A program made the translations under genes and the position numbers. The notes below the pieces were generated by a model. That model did no database searches and had not been told where the DNA came from. It was given only the letters and a program-made list of their open reading frames with translations. Shown here piece by piece: positions 18,401 to 27,030 of a stretch of DNA of 64,000 nt. This stretch comes from Akkermansiaceae bacterium (lineage in GTDB: Bacteria; Verrucomicrobiota; Verrucomicrobiia; Verrucomicrobiales; Akkermansiaceae): assembly GCA_905182405.1 (NCBI GenBank), contig CAJJBQ010000002.1, positions 62,001 to 126,000 of the forward strand. The letters run 5' to 3'. Position 1 is the first letter of the stretch. Every line of letters starts with the position of its first letter.

Positions 18401-21068
18401 CGTGGGCTGTGATGAGGACCAGGTCGGTGGAAGCGGGTTGTTCCGGGGTGTGGTTGACCTTGCGTATATTGGGGGCGGCGTTTTGGGAAAAAGCGGTGTT
18501 TTTGGCGCCTGGGCTGGGCTGGGGCGGGGCGTTTTCGGAGGCGGGGCGGACCATTTTGAGATCAAAACCTAGGTCGCTGCTACTGGTTTGGGCGTTGAAG
18601 AGTTGAACGGCGATGGTGTTGGAACCTTCGTTTAAGAACGAGCCCGCGTTGATGATGAGTTTCTCTTCGTCTTTGCCTTCGGTGCCGCTGCCGGAAGCAA
18701 GGTCAGCGATGGTGGGGTCATCGTTTTCGTCAAAGCGACGCCGTTCGACTTCGGTTCCATTGATCCAGACAACGATGCCGTCATCGGCGGTGAAGTTGAG
18801 GAGGAGTTGTGAGGGGAGTTCGCCGGGGGCGATGGTGAAGGTATTGCGTAGGAAGAGGGAGCTGTAGTTGAGGCGCATGCCGGACACGGTGGTGTTTATG
18901 GTGACGCCGTTGACGCTTCCGTAGCCGATGGGGAATTGAGAGTTGGGGGTCCAGGAGGTGTTCTCAGAGAAGCCGGGTGTGCGCCAGTCGGATATGGGAG
19001 AGGAGGCCTCGGTATCGCCGGGTCGCCAACTCCAGGATGTATCGGAGAAATTGAGGAGGATAGTTTCAGGGAGAGCAGTTTGGGGAATAGAGGCGCGCCA
19101 AGAACTGCCGAGGCCGTTGTCGAGGGAGGGATTGATGAGTTCGATGGAGGCTCCTCCGCCATCACTGGCGACGGGCCAGGGGAAGCCGACTTTGTAGTCG
19201 ACCTCATCGATGACGGCATCGGAGGCATCGCGGAGACGAACTGTTTCGCCAGCGGAATTGAGATTGCCGATAAAGGGGCCGAGGGGGGTGACGCCGAGGG
19301 TTACCTGGAGCGTGACGGGGTCTTCGGCGATGACGAGATAGCCACCGGCGGGGAGAGTGGTGCCGGCGGGGAAGGTGAAGTTGACGGCGCTGCTGAGCCG
19401 CCAATTGGAGATGTCCTTTGAGGACGTGGAGATATTGTGGAGTTCGATGAATTCCTGACGGATATGGTTTTCGGGCGGGTTAGCGTGGATCTCGTTGATG
19501 ATGATATCGTTGGAAGATTCGATCGCCTGAAGAGTGAAACTTTGCTCGAAGAAGAGGCTGCCTTGATCGGTGGTGCGGAGGCGGATGCTGAAGAGATTTC
19601 CGATTTGATCTGAGAAATTGGTAGCGGCGCGGAGTTGGTTCCCGACGATGGCGAAGAGGTTGTTGTCAACGCTTCCGGCGCCGGAGACGAGAGTGTAGGA
19701 GTGGGTGTCGCGGAGGTTTGGGTCGTTGGTATTGAGGGCGGCAAGGTAGCCTCCGTTGGAGACGGTGATGGGGATATTGAGACTGCTCAAAGAGAGAGAG
19801 GCTGGAGCAGTGGGGGCTTGATCGACGCCGATGGTGACGGTTGCGGGAGCGGAGTCATACTTGCCGTCGTTTGATTTGAAGGTAAAGGAATCGGTCCCGA
19901 TGAAGTTGTTGTTGGCGGTGTAGCTGAGATTGGGAGCAGTGCCGGTGAGGGTGCCGCCGGAGGGTGGGGAGGCGATTGAAAAAGCGAGCGAGGGATTGGG
20001 GTGGGTATTGGGATCAGTTCCGGTAAGGGCGAGCGTAAGGGGTGAGGTTTCGACGGTTTGGAGAGATTGGTCGATGGCGGTTGGGAGTCCGGGGTCGACT
20101 TCGATATTGAGGGTGCGGGTTTGGATGGATTCGGGGGTGTTGGTGTCCCAGGTGTTGAGGGTGTAGGTGAGGGTGGAGAGGGTTCCTCCGGTGTCGCCCA
20201 TGTTGGCATTGGTGCTGCCGGTGGTGGTGGAAGCGGAGTGGATGAGAGTATTGTCTGGATCGCGGATTTCGAGCGCGAGGGAGCCGGTGACACTTGAATC
20301 ATCGATATCCCAGGAGAAGGTGGCGGTTTCGCCTTCCTGGCGGGTGGCGTGAGAGGTGGTGAAGGAGGAAATGTTGGGGCCATTTCCGGGGGCGTTGTTG
20401 GGGCCGGAGGTTAAGTTTGTAGAGACTTCGGCAGAGGTGAGTTCGCCAGACCAGATGCGGAACTCATTGACAGAGCCCTTCATTCCGGGGTCGCCCCAGC
20501 TGGTGGCGCCGATGGCTTCGAAAGATGCCGTAACGTTTGAGAGATCGTTGGTGTTGGTGTTCGTCAATTTTTGAACGCCATCGAGCCAGGTGTTTAAATT
20601 GCCATCAGAGGATACGGTGATGACGAGATGGTGCTCTTCGTTTTGCGCGATTTGTTCGCCAAGCAATTGCGTTCCGTCCCGGTCGATGCCGCTCATCTGC
20701 CCGCTTCCGCGAGTGTGAGTGTAGGCCAGCTCCTGACCTGCGGAGTTGTTGCCGAACTGAAAGAGCTTTCCCCAAGTGCCGGTGCCAGTGTCGGTGTACC
20801 AAGTTTCAATGGTCACGCCGGTCGCTCCGAAGTTCCCGCCGATGTCGATGGGTGAGGAGAAAGTCATGCGATTGGCCGCCGTGCTGCTACCTGCTCCCGT
20901 GAGACTCAGTTGTCCCTCAATGATGGTAGCCCCTCCTTGGAGTACTCCGGTGATCCCGCCGATTGAATCGTTGGTGTTGGTGTCGAAGGACCACCTGTTG
21001 GCCAAGGTGGCTCCTTGTGAAGCCATCAGGCTGACAATGAGGAGCCAGGTGAATAAGAAAAATCCCAT
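15438..21068 (-). CDS. Giant secreted LamG / lamin-tail / CotH kinase-like protein
   Basis: 1876 aa protein. After the signal peptide (MGFFLFTWLLIVSLMASQGA) comes a LamG/concanavalin domain (~24-210), then cadherin/Ig-like beta regions (~230-515). A lamin-tail domain follows at ~520-640 (IIINEIHANPP, EFIELHNIS). A PA14-like or jelly-roll segment lies at ~680-845 (FTADDGIVVWINGTEVERR). A CotH kinase-like domain occupies ~1020-1400 (RFRLRGANGR, KRSMRVRF, LPWDTDSSWG), a fibronectin-like region follows, and a second lamin-tail domain sits near 1600-1740 (LVITEVMYHPTDPTP, YLELKNV). CotH proteins phosphorylate surface proteins in spore formers; a similar role here is inference. It is probably a cell-surface or secreted protein. 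Its LamG domain is nearly identical to both LamG domains of the next gene, and the two genes lie 80 bp apart in the same direction. Confidence 0.82.
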   Translation of the reverse strand: MGFFLFTWLLIVSLMASQGATLANRWSFDTNTNDSIGGITGVLQGGATIIEGQLSLTGAGSSTAANRMTFSSPIDIGGNFGATGVTIETWYTDTGTGTWGKLFQFGNNSAGQELAYTHTRGSGQMSGIDRDGTQLLGEQIAQNEEHHLVITVSSDGNLNTWLDGVQKLTNTNTNDLSNVTASFEAIGATSWGDPGMKGSVNEFRIWSGELTSAEVSTNLTSGPNNAPGNGPNISSFTTSHATRQEGETATFSWDIDDSSVTGSLALEIRDPDNTLIHSASTTTGSTNANMGDTGGTLSTLTYTLNTWDTNTPESIQTRTLNIEVDPGLPTAIDQSLQTVETSPLTLALTGTDPNTHPNPSLAFSIASPPSGGTLTGTAPNLSYTANNNFIGTDSFTFKSNDGKYDSAPATVTIGVDQAPTAPASLSLSSLNIPITVSNGGYLAALNTNDPNLRDTHSYTLVSGAGSVDNNLFAIVGNQLRAATNFSDQIGNLFSIRLRTTDQGSLFFEQSFTLQAIESSNDIIINEIHANPPENHIRQEFIELHNISTSSKDISNWRLSSAVNFTFPAGTTLPAGGYLVIAEDPVTLQVTLGVTPLGPFIGNLNSAGETVRLRDASDAVIDEVDYKVGFPWPVASDGGGASIELINPSLDNGLGSSWRASIPQTALPETILLNFSDTSWSWRPGDTEASSPISDWRTPGFSENTSWTPNSQFPIGYGSVNGVTINTTVSGMRLNYSSLFLRNTFTIAPGELPSQLLLNFTADDGIVVWINGTEVERRRFDENDDPTIADLASGSGTEGKDEEKLIINAGSFLNEGSNTIAVQLFNAQTSSSDLGFDLKMVRPASENAPPQPSPGAKNTAFSQNAAPNIRKVNHTPEQPASTDLVLITAHVTDPDDHASVNLEYRVIAPGDYVPARLPLPIISKNINTTQTRPDNPDFDSDWTTLAMTDDGSNGDALAGDDLFSATLPAAGHRNLVRYRITVTDTVGETARVPYNDDPSLNFAYFVYDGAPAYQGIDATTMADTLPVYHFLIRNEDYEEAVAYNGGDQINQGVEARFLYNWNGTMVYDGKVYDNIRFRLRGANGRYQGRGKRSMRVRFNDGDYLEARDQNGQKFDQPWRTLTLGKSNSNRGTMTFGLNEAVNYHLFQKMGIPAANPLFIQWRVVDDAAEAPDQWRGDYQGTYFVSETYDVRFLEEHDLKKGNLYKLINQTKDWQQQQRYQSKFAPFDGSDHDTIKNNLDGNDSPAHIDAHVNLDKYYAFHALVEATRHYDYWPSANKNMVYYFEPDYLPANDNKGKLWMLPWDTDSSWGPTYNSGHDIVYNALFDADGGGSDNASNPTFWPSYYNSVREMRDLLWQEDQINKVIDDFASIIAPLVPADFARWKGAPNDAGNYNHLSGPGINSLDGYIQDMKNFAFTGGSWPGGNGSVMPQARDNGLSGTQGRDAWLDFHQAENGEGSQIPDTPVLSYTGPANFPTNALSFQTTAFSDPQGSGTFGALEWRLADLTDPSALEITPSWESGELTSFANTISIPTAAVRSGSTYRARVRQQDSTGRWSHWSAPAEFTTTLPDISNYLNSLVITEVMYHPTDPTPAEIAAGFDNDDLFEYLELKNVGTTPLDLSDIRFTKGIDFDFLNAAQTTLNPGQLILLVRSIPAFEMRYGTGLLIAGEWNPFDKLSNKTDRVKLSFGAGDTIRDFTYLDATPWPLDADGNGNSLTLLNPATVPDHALASSWRASFSSMGNPGVDQANDPLADWLASQGETDPDSSFYGSSLSNLLAYALGADLLATGTPEDALPTFSIVSDGENNYPALNFRVRQGSNPLTYLVEISDDLDTWQSGPNHTAQFSAMTDNGDGTSTLTIRSVTTIASHQFLRLRVIHP
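20406..20997 (-). repeat. LamG DNA module copy A
   Basis: This segment encodes the LamG domain of the CotH giant protein. It is similar along its length to copies B and C, with shared strings around the TGTGTWGKLFQFG and QNEEHHLVIT coding blocks. It is the most divergent of the three copies. Boundaries are approximate. Confidence 0.75.
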
Positions 21069-21148
21069 AAATAGGTGTGTGGGAAAAGAAAGCGCCGGTG
21101 GAGTAGTCCGGCGCTGAAGCGAAGAATGAATCGCTGGAGCAGATTTGC

Positions 21149-23134
21149 TTAATTGGTCACGTCCTTGATGCGATAGAAGAGCGTGGCCCCCGAAGCGGCC
21201 GTGTCAATAAACATGGAGAGATTCCCAGTGGCGAAGAAGCTGTCGTCGACATCCAGCCATTGCGGCGAAATGGCGGGGACGAGGGTCGGCGAACTGTCGA
21301 TTTGGTAAGTATGGCCGGGGATGGATTTAAAGACCAAGGTGACGGCTCCGGACCCGTTGTCCCGGGTGATGGAAGTAATGCTGAGGCCTTCACCACCGGG
21401 GAGGGAATCCGGCCCGGTAGCAAAGTTGTCGGCAACATCGGTGCTGGAGAGGGTTCCTTTCCAAATGCGGAATTCGTTAACTGATCCAGTCATGCCGGGA
21501 TCGCCCCAACTGGTTGCGCCGATGCCTTCAAAGTCCGATGTCACATTGGCGAGATCGTTGGTGTCAGAGTCCGTGATTTTTTGAACGCCATCAACCCAGG
21601 TGCTGAGATTTCCTTCGGAGGAGACTGTGATGACGAGGTGGTGTTCTTCATTTTGAGTGATTTGCTCGCCAAGAAGTTTGGCTCCTTCACGGTCGACTCC
21701 GCTCATTTCCCCGTTGCCCCGGCTATGAGTGTAGGCAAGTTCTTGTCCGGCTGCATTGTTGCCGAACTGGAATAGCTTTCCCCAAGTTCCGGTGCCGGTA
21801 TCGGTGTACCAGGATTCGATCGTGATGCCGGTGGCTCCGTAGTTGGCGCCTACGTCGATCGGCGTGGTGAAAGCTATGTGGTTGGCGGCGGTGCTTGTGC
21901 CGAGACCGGTGAGGGAGAGACGTCCCGGATCGACGGTGGCACCCCCAACGAGGATGCCGGTATTGCCTCCCACCGAGTCGAAGGTGTCGGTGTCAAAAGA
22001 CCAGCGGTGGGTGAGCTCAGCTCCGGTGAAGGGACCGGGATCGTTGGCATCGATAGGCGAAGTGCCGTTATCGAGTTCGATATTGTCGTCGATGAAATCC
22101 ATGTCGGAGTCCTTCAGGGTAGGATCGGTGCCGTGATCATTCACTTCGATTCTGTCGCTCAGGGTGTCGCCGTCGGTATCGACGACGAGAGGGTTTGTTA
22201 GGTGGGTTTTGACTTCCGGGCCGTCGAGGAGGCCATCGGTATCAGTGTCGTTGACGACAGGATCAGTAGCTCTCTGGAATTCCTCAAGATCAAATAAGCC
22301 GTCGCCATCGAAATCGCCGGTTCCTGGGCCGGGTCCCGGTCCCGAGAGGGTGCCGTCCAATTGGGTGAGATCGGTGATGTCCGTCTGTAAGAGTTCCCAG
22401 TCGTCCCGGATGCCATCGAGATCGGTGTCTTCGACATTTGGTAAGGTGTCGGGTCCGTTGGTGAAGTTTTGAGTGACTTCAAAGTCTGAAAGAGTTCCGC
22501 TCCAAACACGAAATTCATTGACTGATCCGGCCATGCCGGGATCGTTCCAGCTGGTCGCGCCAATCCCTTCAAAATCCGAGGTCACATTGGCGAGATCATT
22601 GGTGTCGGTGTCTGTGATTTTTTTGTCGCCATCGACCCAGGCGTTGAGATTGCCGTCGGAAGAGATGGTAATGACGAGGTGGTGTTCTTCATTTTGGATG
22701 ACCTGCTCCTCGAAGAGCTTGGATCCGTCGCGATCGACTCCGCTCATCTGGTCGCCTCCCCTTGTGTGGGTATACCCAATTTCTTGGCCGGCGGTATTGG
22801 TGCCGAACTGGAAGAGTTTTCCCCAGGTGCCGGTGCCGGTGTCGGTGTACCAGGTTTCGATCGTGATGCCGGTGGCTCCGTAGTTGACGCCTACTTCGAC
22901 CGGCGTGGTGAAAGCCATGTGGTTGGCGGCGGTGCTTGTGCCGAGGCCGGTGAGGGAGAGACGTCCCGGATCGACGGTGGCACCCCCAACGAGGATGCCG
23001 GTATTACCGCCCACCGAGTCGGTGGTGTCGGTGTCAAAAGACCAGCGGTTTGCGAGGGTGGCTGCTTCAGAAGAAAAGAGGCCAAAATGAAGCAGGAAGG
23101 CGACGAGAGTGAAAATAGAGAATTTAGAGTTCAT
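21149..23134 (-). CDS. Secreted protein with two LamG domains flanking thrombospondin type 3 calcium repeats
   Basis: 661 aa protein with a signal peptide (MNSKFSIFTLVAFLLHFG..., cleavage near SSEA). LamG domain 1 covers ~25-215 and LamG domain 2 ~375-560. Between them lie calcium-binding thrombospondin type 3 repeats rich in D.D.DG..D (DTDLDGIRDDWE, DTDTDGLLDGPE, DTDGDTLSDRIE, DSDMDFIDDNIE). The C-terminal ~80 residues carry the 'tasting scale' tail common in verrucomicrobial secreted proteins (GHTYQIDSSPTL...FYRIKDVTN). It is probably a surface adhesin or glycan-binding protein stabilised by calcium. The two LamG domains are almost identical to each other and to the one at the start of the CotH protein downstream, so recent duplication or gene conversion is likely. 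Confidence 0.82.
   Translation of the reverse strand: MNSKFSIFTLVAFLLHFGLFSSEAATLANRWSFDTDTTDSVGGNTGILVGGATVDPGRLSLTGLGTSTAANHMAFTTPVEVGVNYGATGITIETWYTDTGTGTWGKLFQFGTNTAGQEIGYTHTRGGDQMSGVDRDGSKLFEEQVIQNEEHHLVITISSDGNLNAWVDGDKKITDTDTNDLANVTSDFEGIGATSWNDPGMAGSVNEFRVWSGTLSDFEVTQNFTNGPDTLPNVEDTDLDGIRDDWELLQTDITDLTQLDGTLSGPGPGPGTGDFDGDGLFDLEEFQRATDPVVNDTDTDGLLDGPEVKTHLTNPLVVDTDGDTLSDRIEVNDHGTDPTLKDSDMDFIDDNIELDNGTSPIDANDPGPFTGAELTHRWSFDTDTFDSVGGNTGILVGGATVDPGRLSLTGLGTSTAANHIAFTTPIDVGANYGATGITIESWYTDTGTGTWGKLFQFGNNAAGQELAYTHSRGNGEMSGVDREGAKLLGEQITQNEEHHLVITVSSEGNLSTWVDGVQKITDSDTNDLANVTSDFEGIGATSWGDPGMTGSVNEFRIWKGTLSSTDVADNFATGPDSLPGGEGLSITSITRDNGSGAVTLVFKSIPGHTYQIDSSPTLVPAISPQWLDVDDSFFATGNLSMFIDTAASGATLFYRIKDVTN
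21415..22011 (-). repeat. LamG DNA module copy B
   Basis: Encodes the second LamG domain of the 661 aa protein. Long stretches are base-identical to copy C, for example the block at 21920-21962, which recurs at 22967-23009. Boundaries are approximate. The near identity at synonymous positions points to recent duplication or gene conversion. Confidence 0.85.
22450..23048 (-). repeat. LamG DNA module copy C
   Basis: Encodes the first LamG domain of the 661 aa protein and is nearly identical to copy B about 1040 bases away, in the same orientation. It could support unequal recombination that removes or adds a LamG/TSP3 unit. Boundaries are approximate. Confidence 0.85.
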
Positions 23135-23251
23135 CGAAGATTAGTGAGTGTGTAGCACTTCTATTAGACATAGACCATAGGTTTTCTGGTCTGTCGGTGT
23201 CAAGAATGTGGTTGTGTTGTGTGATTGTTCCAATGATTGAGTGTCAGGGAA

Positions 23252-23390
23252 TTAGGCGCGACGACGGCGAATGGCCAGTAAACCACCTAAGAGGGCCAAG
23301 GCGAGACCGCTGGGTTCGGGGACGATGCCCATTGGGGGCGGCAGTGACTTCACTGGTGTCTAGTTCGCCGGAGTAGTGTTTTCATTGTCT
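23252..23390 (-). pseudogene. PEP-CTERM tail remnant of a LamG-type protein
   Basis: Minus frame 23332-23252 encodes MGIVPEPSGLALALLGG, a short leucine-rich segment and an RRRRA end with a stop. This is a textbook PEP-CTERM sorting signal: PEP motif, hydrophobic helix and basic tail. Just upstream, in a different frame, SGELDTSEVTAAPNG resembles the end of a LamG domain (compare WSGELTSAEV in the neighbour). One extra G in the run at the junction would explain the shift, and a TGA precedes it in that frame. The rest of the gene is missing. Functional PEP-CTERM proteins are anchored or released through exosortase. Confidence 0.72.
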
Positions 23391-23666
23391 TTGATAGCTG
23401 AGGACGATTCATCTTTTCATGAGCTTTGTTGCATTATGAGATAGGGGAGGAGTTGCTTCAATTTAACAAACATCGAGCGCCTTTGTTTTAAGGGGCTTTT
23501 AATCAGGTGTTTGAGGTGTTATTGCTGCGTGGAAATAGTTTTTTTGGGCCAATGATGGAAGAGTTTGCGCGGGAACTTGTAGATAAAGTGCTGTGGTAAG
23601 AGGGTTTGGCAGGAAGGGTGAAGGAGGCGGGGAGAATGTAGATTGAAGGAAGAGGGATTCTTCTCT

Positions 23667-26627
23667 ATGGCAATCACCGTGAAACTAATGAAGCGGTGGG
23701 TTGGAAGAGTTTTCTTGATTACAATGTTGATGATCGGGGCGGGGTGTTCTTCGGAGAAGCAAGTTGCGGTGAAGGTTCAGGTGGATGAGGTTTCGGGAGA
23801 TGCGGCTTATCAGAAGATGGTGGCGACGGAAGAGTTATTGGCCGAGTTGGCGGGTCCAGTGAGTCGCTTGAAACGGGCGATTGCGAATCTGCGTGTTGGT
23901 TGGGATGAGAAGATTTTTATGGAAGGAGCGGTGGTGGTTGATTTGGTGGGAGTATCGGAGAAGGGTGATGCCGGGTCGTCGATGATTCGCAGCGATCAAT
24001 GGAAAGTTGAAAAGGATGAGGTGGTTTTGAGGGAAAAAGAGGGAGGGTTTTGGAAGGCACTTTTTCAAGAGGTCTATGCCTTTGAGGACGTGCGACTGGG
24101 AACACTGAAGGGGGAGATGGGTGAGGAAAAGGGGCAATTTGAAACACTTCTGAAAGTGAGTGCTCGCGGGGTGAAAAAAGGCGGGGAGCAGGGGGCCTGG
24201 AAGGGGAAGCTCAAGGTGAGTTGGCGGAGGTCGGGGAAGGGCTGGTTGATTGAGCGGCTGGAAACGAAGGAGATGAAGACTCAGGCAACAGAGAAGCCGG
24301 TGTTTGTGGAGGTGCTGGACCGGGCGTTGACGTCGCAGGAGGATTTGGAACGAGCACGGGAGTCGATTCATGAGCGCTACATTCGCGAGGTGTTTTTTAC
24401 GGGTGGGACGAAGTTTACTTATCCCAAGCATTACTGGCCTTATATCACGAGTTGGGATTCGCTGGATCAGCATACCTCGGTGTCGGTGGTGGATATTGAT
24501 GAGGATGGCTGGGATGATTTTTATGTGACAGCACGATGGGGGCGAAACCAGTTGTGGCGGAATCGGGGTGATGGCACCTTTGAGGATATTGCGGCAGAGG
24601 TTGGTTTGGCGATCGATGGGGTGTGTAACTGCTCTTTGTTTGCGGATTTTGATAATGACGGGGACAAGGATGTCTTTATCGGAAGGAGCCTGGAGCGGGG
24701 GCGTTTTTTGATGAACGAAGGGGGGCGTTTTTTTAATCGATCTGAGGCTGCGGTGGCGGGCGATTTGCCTTATTGGTGTTCTTCGATGGCTGCGGCGGAT
24801 GTGAATGGAGACGGGTTGTTGGATCTCTATATTTCAACCTACCGGCTTCCGATTACGAGGCCTGCCAATATTTTGGCGAAGGAGTTTTTGAGTCCGGTTG
24901 ATCAGGAAGAATGGAAACGGCGAAGGGGATTTGATCATCCGGTGTTTCGTCTTACAGGTCCGCCAAATGTGTTGCTGATGAATGCGGGTGGCGGGAAGTT
25001 TGTCAAGGCTGCCAAGGCGGGGGGGGCGGAGCAATGGTTATCGACTTTTCAGAGCACCTGGTCGGACTACGACAATGATGGTGATCCTGATTTGTTTGTC
25101 GCCAATGATTATGCCCCGGATCATATTTTTCGAAATGATGGCGGCAAGTTGGTGGATGTGACGAGTGAGGTGGCGGGGGACGAAATTCAGGGGTTTGGAA
25201 TGGGAGTGACGCTGGGGGATTACGATAATGACGGGTTGTTAGATCCTTACTTCACCTACATGTATAGCAAGGCGGGGAGTCGAATTACGGCGATGATTGA
25301 TGGCTTGGAGCAGCGGATGTATGAAGGGGTGGCGGGGAACAAGTTGTTAAGAAATTCGGGGAGGAAGTTTGAGGCGACGGATCATTCGGTGGCGAAAGCG
25401 GGGTGGTCGTGGGGCGGGCAATTCACGGATTTTAACAACGACGGTTTCTTGGATCTTTACGTGGCGAACGGTCTCTATACGCCGCCGAAGGGGACGGCGA
25501 CGGAGGTGGATTTGTGAAGTGATCTTTGGCGCGCGGTCGTGCGCTCGGATTCAAATCTCAATAAGAAATTCACGGAGGAAGGGGTGGACGTGCGTCAGTA
25601 TGGGCGGATGCCGGGAGTGCTCGATACGAGTAAGAAAGTGGACGGGAAGCCGGTGTTGCGGAGTCATTCCTTTAGCGGGAATGAGGGCAACAGTGTGTTC
25701 CTGAATCATGGAGGGATGGAGTTTGAGGATGTTTCGGGTGTGACGGGGATTGATAGCCTGGCAGACGGACGGGCGTTTTCATTTTTTGATTATGATCGGG
25801 ACGGTCGTAGCGATCTGGTGTTGACGAATACAAACTACCCGCAATTACAGCTCTTTCGTAATGAGTTGAAGGATGCTGGGCGAGTGGTGAAGGTGCGCTT
25901 GGTCGGGGGGAATCGGGAGGCAAAGGTGAATAAAGAGTGGAGTGCACGGGATGGTTATGGAGCGCATGTCCTGGTGACGGCGGGAGGGATGACGCAGAGG
26001 CGTGAATTACGGGCGGGCGATGGATTTGCGACGCAGAATAGCGACACGCTGGTGATGGGGATTGGGAAGTCGCAGAAGGTGGAGGGAATCACCGTGCTGT
26101 GGCCGTCGGGGAAGAAAAGTGTGATTGGCGAAGTGGCTGCGGGAACGGTGGTGACGGTTTTTGAAAATGCGAAGGAGGGAGAGGTCAAGATTGAGCGTGA
26201 GGCGGTGGCGATGCTGCGAGAAGTTGTGACAACGTTGCCGAAGGAGAAGCTCGCGCTGCCAGTGACACACAAGTTGAATGTGGTGATGACGATGACGACA
26301 TGGTGCCCGGTGTGTCGCGGCGAAATCCCGCATTTGCGCAGGCTTCAGAAAAACTTGAGCAAGGAGGTTGGGTTTTATGGTCTACCGGTCGATGCAGAGG
26401 ATGACCGGTCTAAGCTGCAAAAGTTTCAGAAAGAGGTGAATCCGCCATACGTGATTCTTGATTCGATGTCGGCAGGGCAGCGTGAGGCAGTTGAGGCGCT
26501 CATGAAAAAGTCCTTTGGTGAGCATCCGCTGCCTACGACGTTGATTTTGGATGATGAAGGGAATGTGCTTGAGTCGATGAAAGGGACGCCGTCCTTATCG
26601 CAGGTGAGGCTTTTGCTTTCGCGCTAG
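23667..26627 (+). CDS. CRTAC1/FG-GAP lipoprotein with thioredoxin-like tail; candidate selenoprotein with in-frame UGA at codon 617
   Basis: The single frame 23667-26627 (986 aa) is interrupted only by TGA at 25515-25517. Residues 1-29 carry a lipoprotein signal (VFLITMLMIGAGC), so the protein is probably membrane-anchored outside the cytoplasm. FG-GAP/VCBS calcium loops recur from ~275 (DIDEDGWDD, DFDNDGDKD, DVNGDGLLD, DYDNDGDPD, DYDNDGLLD, DFNNDGFLD, and DYDRDGRSD after the TGA). An ASPIC/UnbV domain follows (~745-860), then a thioredoxin-like domain with WCPVC. The reading VDL-UGA-SDLWRAVVRSDSN continues into normal family sequence with no shift, so this is not a random fusion. A SECIS-like hairpin starts 11 bases after the UGA. 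Alternatives are a nonsense mutation or two separate proteins. ATG 23667 has AAGGAAGAGG upstream; ATG 23688 is another possible start. Confidence 0.72.
25529..25544 (+). promoter_or_regulatory. SECIS-like hairpin after the CRTAC1 UGA
   Basis: Arms 25529-25534 (GCGCGC) and 25539-25544 (GTGCGC) pair over six positions with one G-U wobble and enclose the tetraloop GGUC. A further G-U pair can extend the base. The loop begins 18 bases after the UGA at 25515-25517. Bacterial SECIS elements have a G in the first two loop positions and a loop about 16-37 bases from the UGA; the E. coli fdhF element also has a GGUC loop at nearly the same distance. The bulged U of fdhF is not evident here. Confidence 0.6.
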
Positions 26628-27030
26628 CCTCCTGCGGGTTCGGTCAGGCTGAGGGCGGATTTTTCACCCGTGATCGGATGGCTGGTGGTCTTTCCGGAGG
26701 GCCATTGGATGGAGAGGGACTGTGGAGATTCTCCTTTTGCAAAGGTGAGGTGGAGGATGCTGGAATCTTGGGAAGAGAGACCTTCGCCGAGAGATTTTTG
26801 GACCTGCAGGGTGCTTTGTCGGTGTGGATGGTGACGCGGGTGCCTATGGCGTCGCGATTGCTGACGGTGCCAGTGAGCTTGAGTCGCAAGACGTGGCTGT
26901 TTTCACCGTCTTGTCCGATGCGATTACGGAAGATGCGGAGGCGGCGGGCATTGGCACTGGCGAGGTCGATGTCGAGCCAGCCGTCTTGATCGAAGTCAAA
27001 GGTGGCGAAGGAGTTCCACGGAGCGTTGTC
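26624..27030 (-). pseudogene. ASPIC/UnbV (CRTAC1) C-terminal remnant
   Basis: Minus strand, from ~27030: DNAPWNSFATFDFDQDGWLD, then RLRIFRNRIGQDGENS and LRLKLTGTVSNRDAIGTRVT. This is the last FG-GAP loop and the start of an ASPIC/UnbV domain. After HTDKA the similarity jumps frame (TLQVQKSLGEGLSSQDSS, then IQWPSGKTTSHPITGEKSAL) and ends at TAG 26626-26624. The 5' two thirds of the gene are missing; the frame joins directly to the sugar isomerase remnant. Its stop overlaps the stop of the intact plus-strand CRTAC1 gene inside one CTAG, so the two are convergent relatives. Confidence 0.8.

Noticed and set aside
16629-18572. Plus-strand ORF of 647 codons
   Set aside because: It is entirely antisense to the CotH giant protein and has a low-complexity Gly/Val-rich composition typical of a shadow frame.
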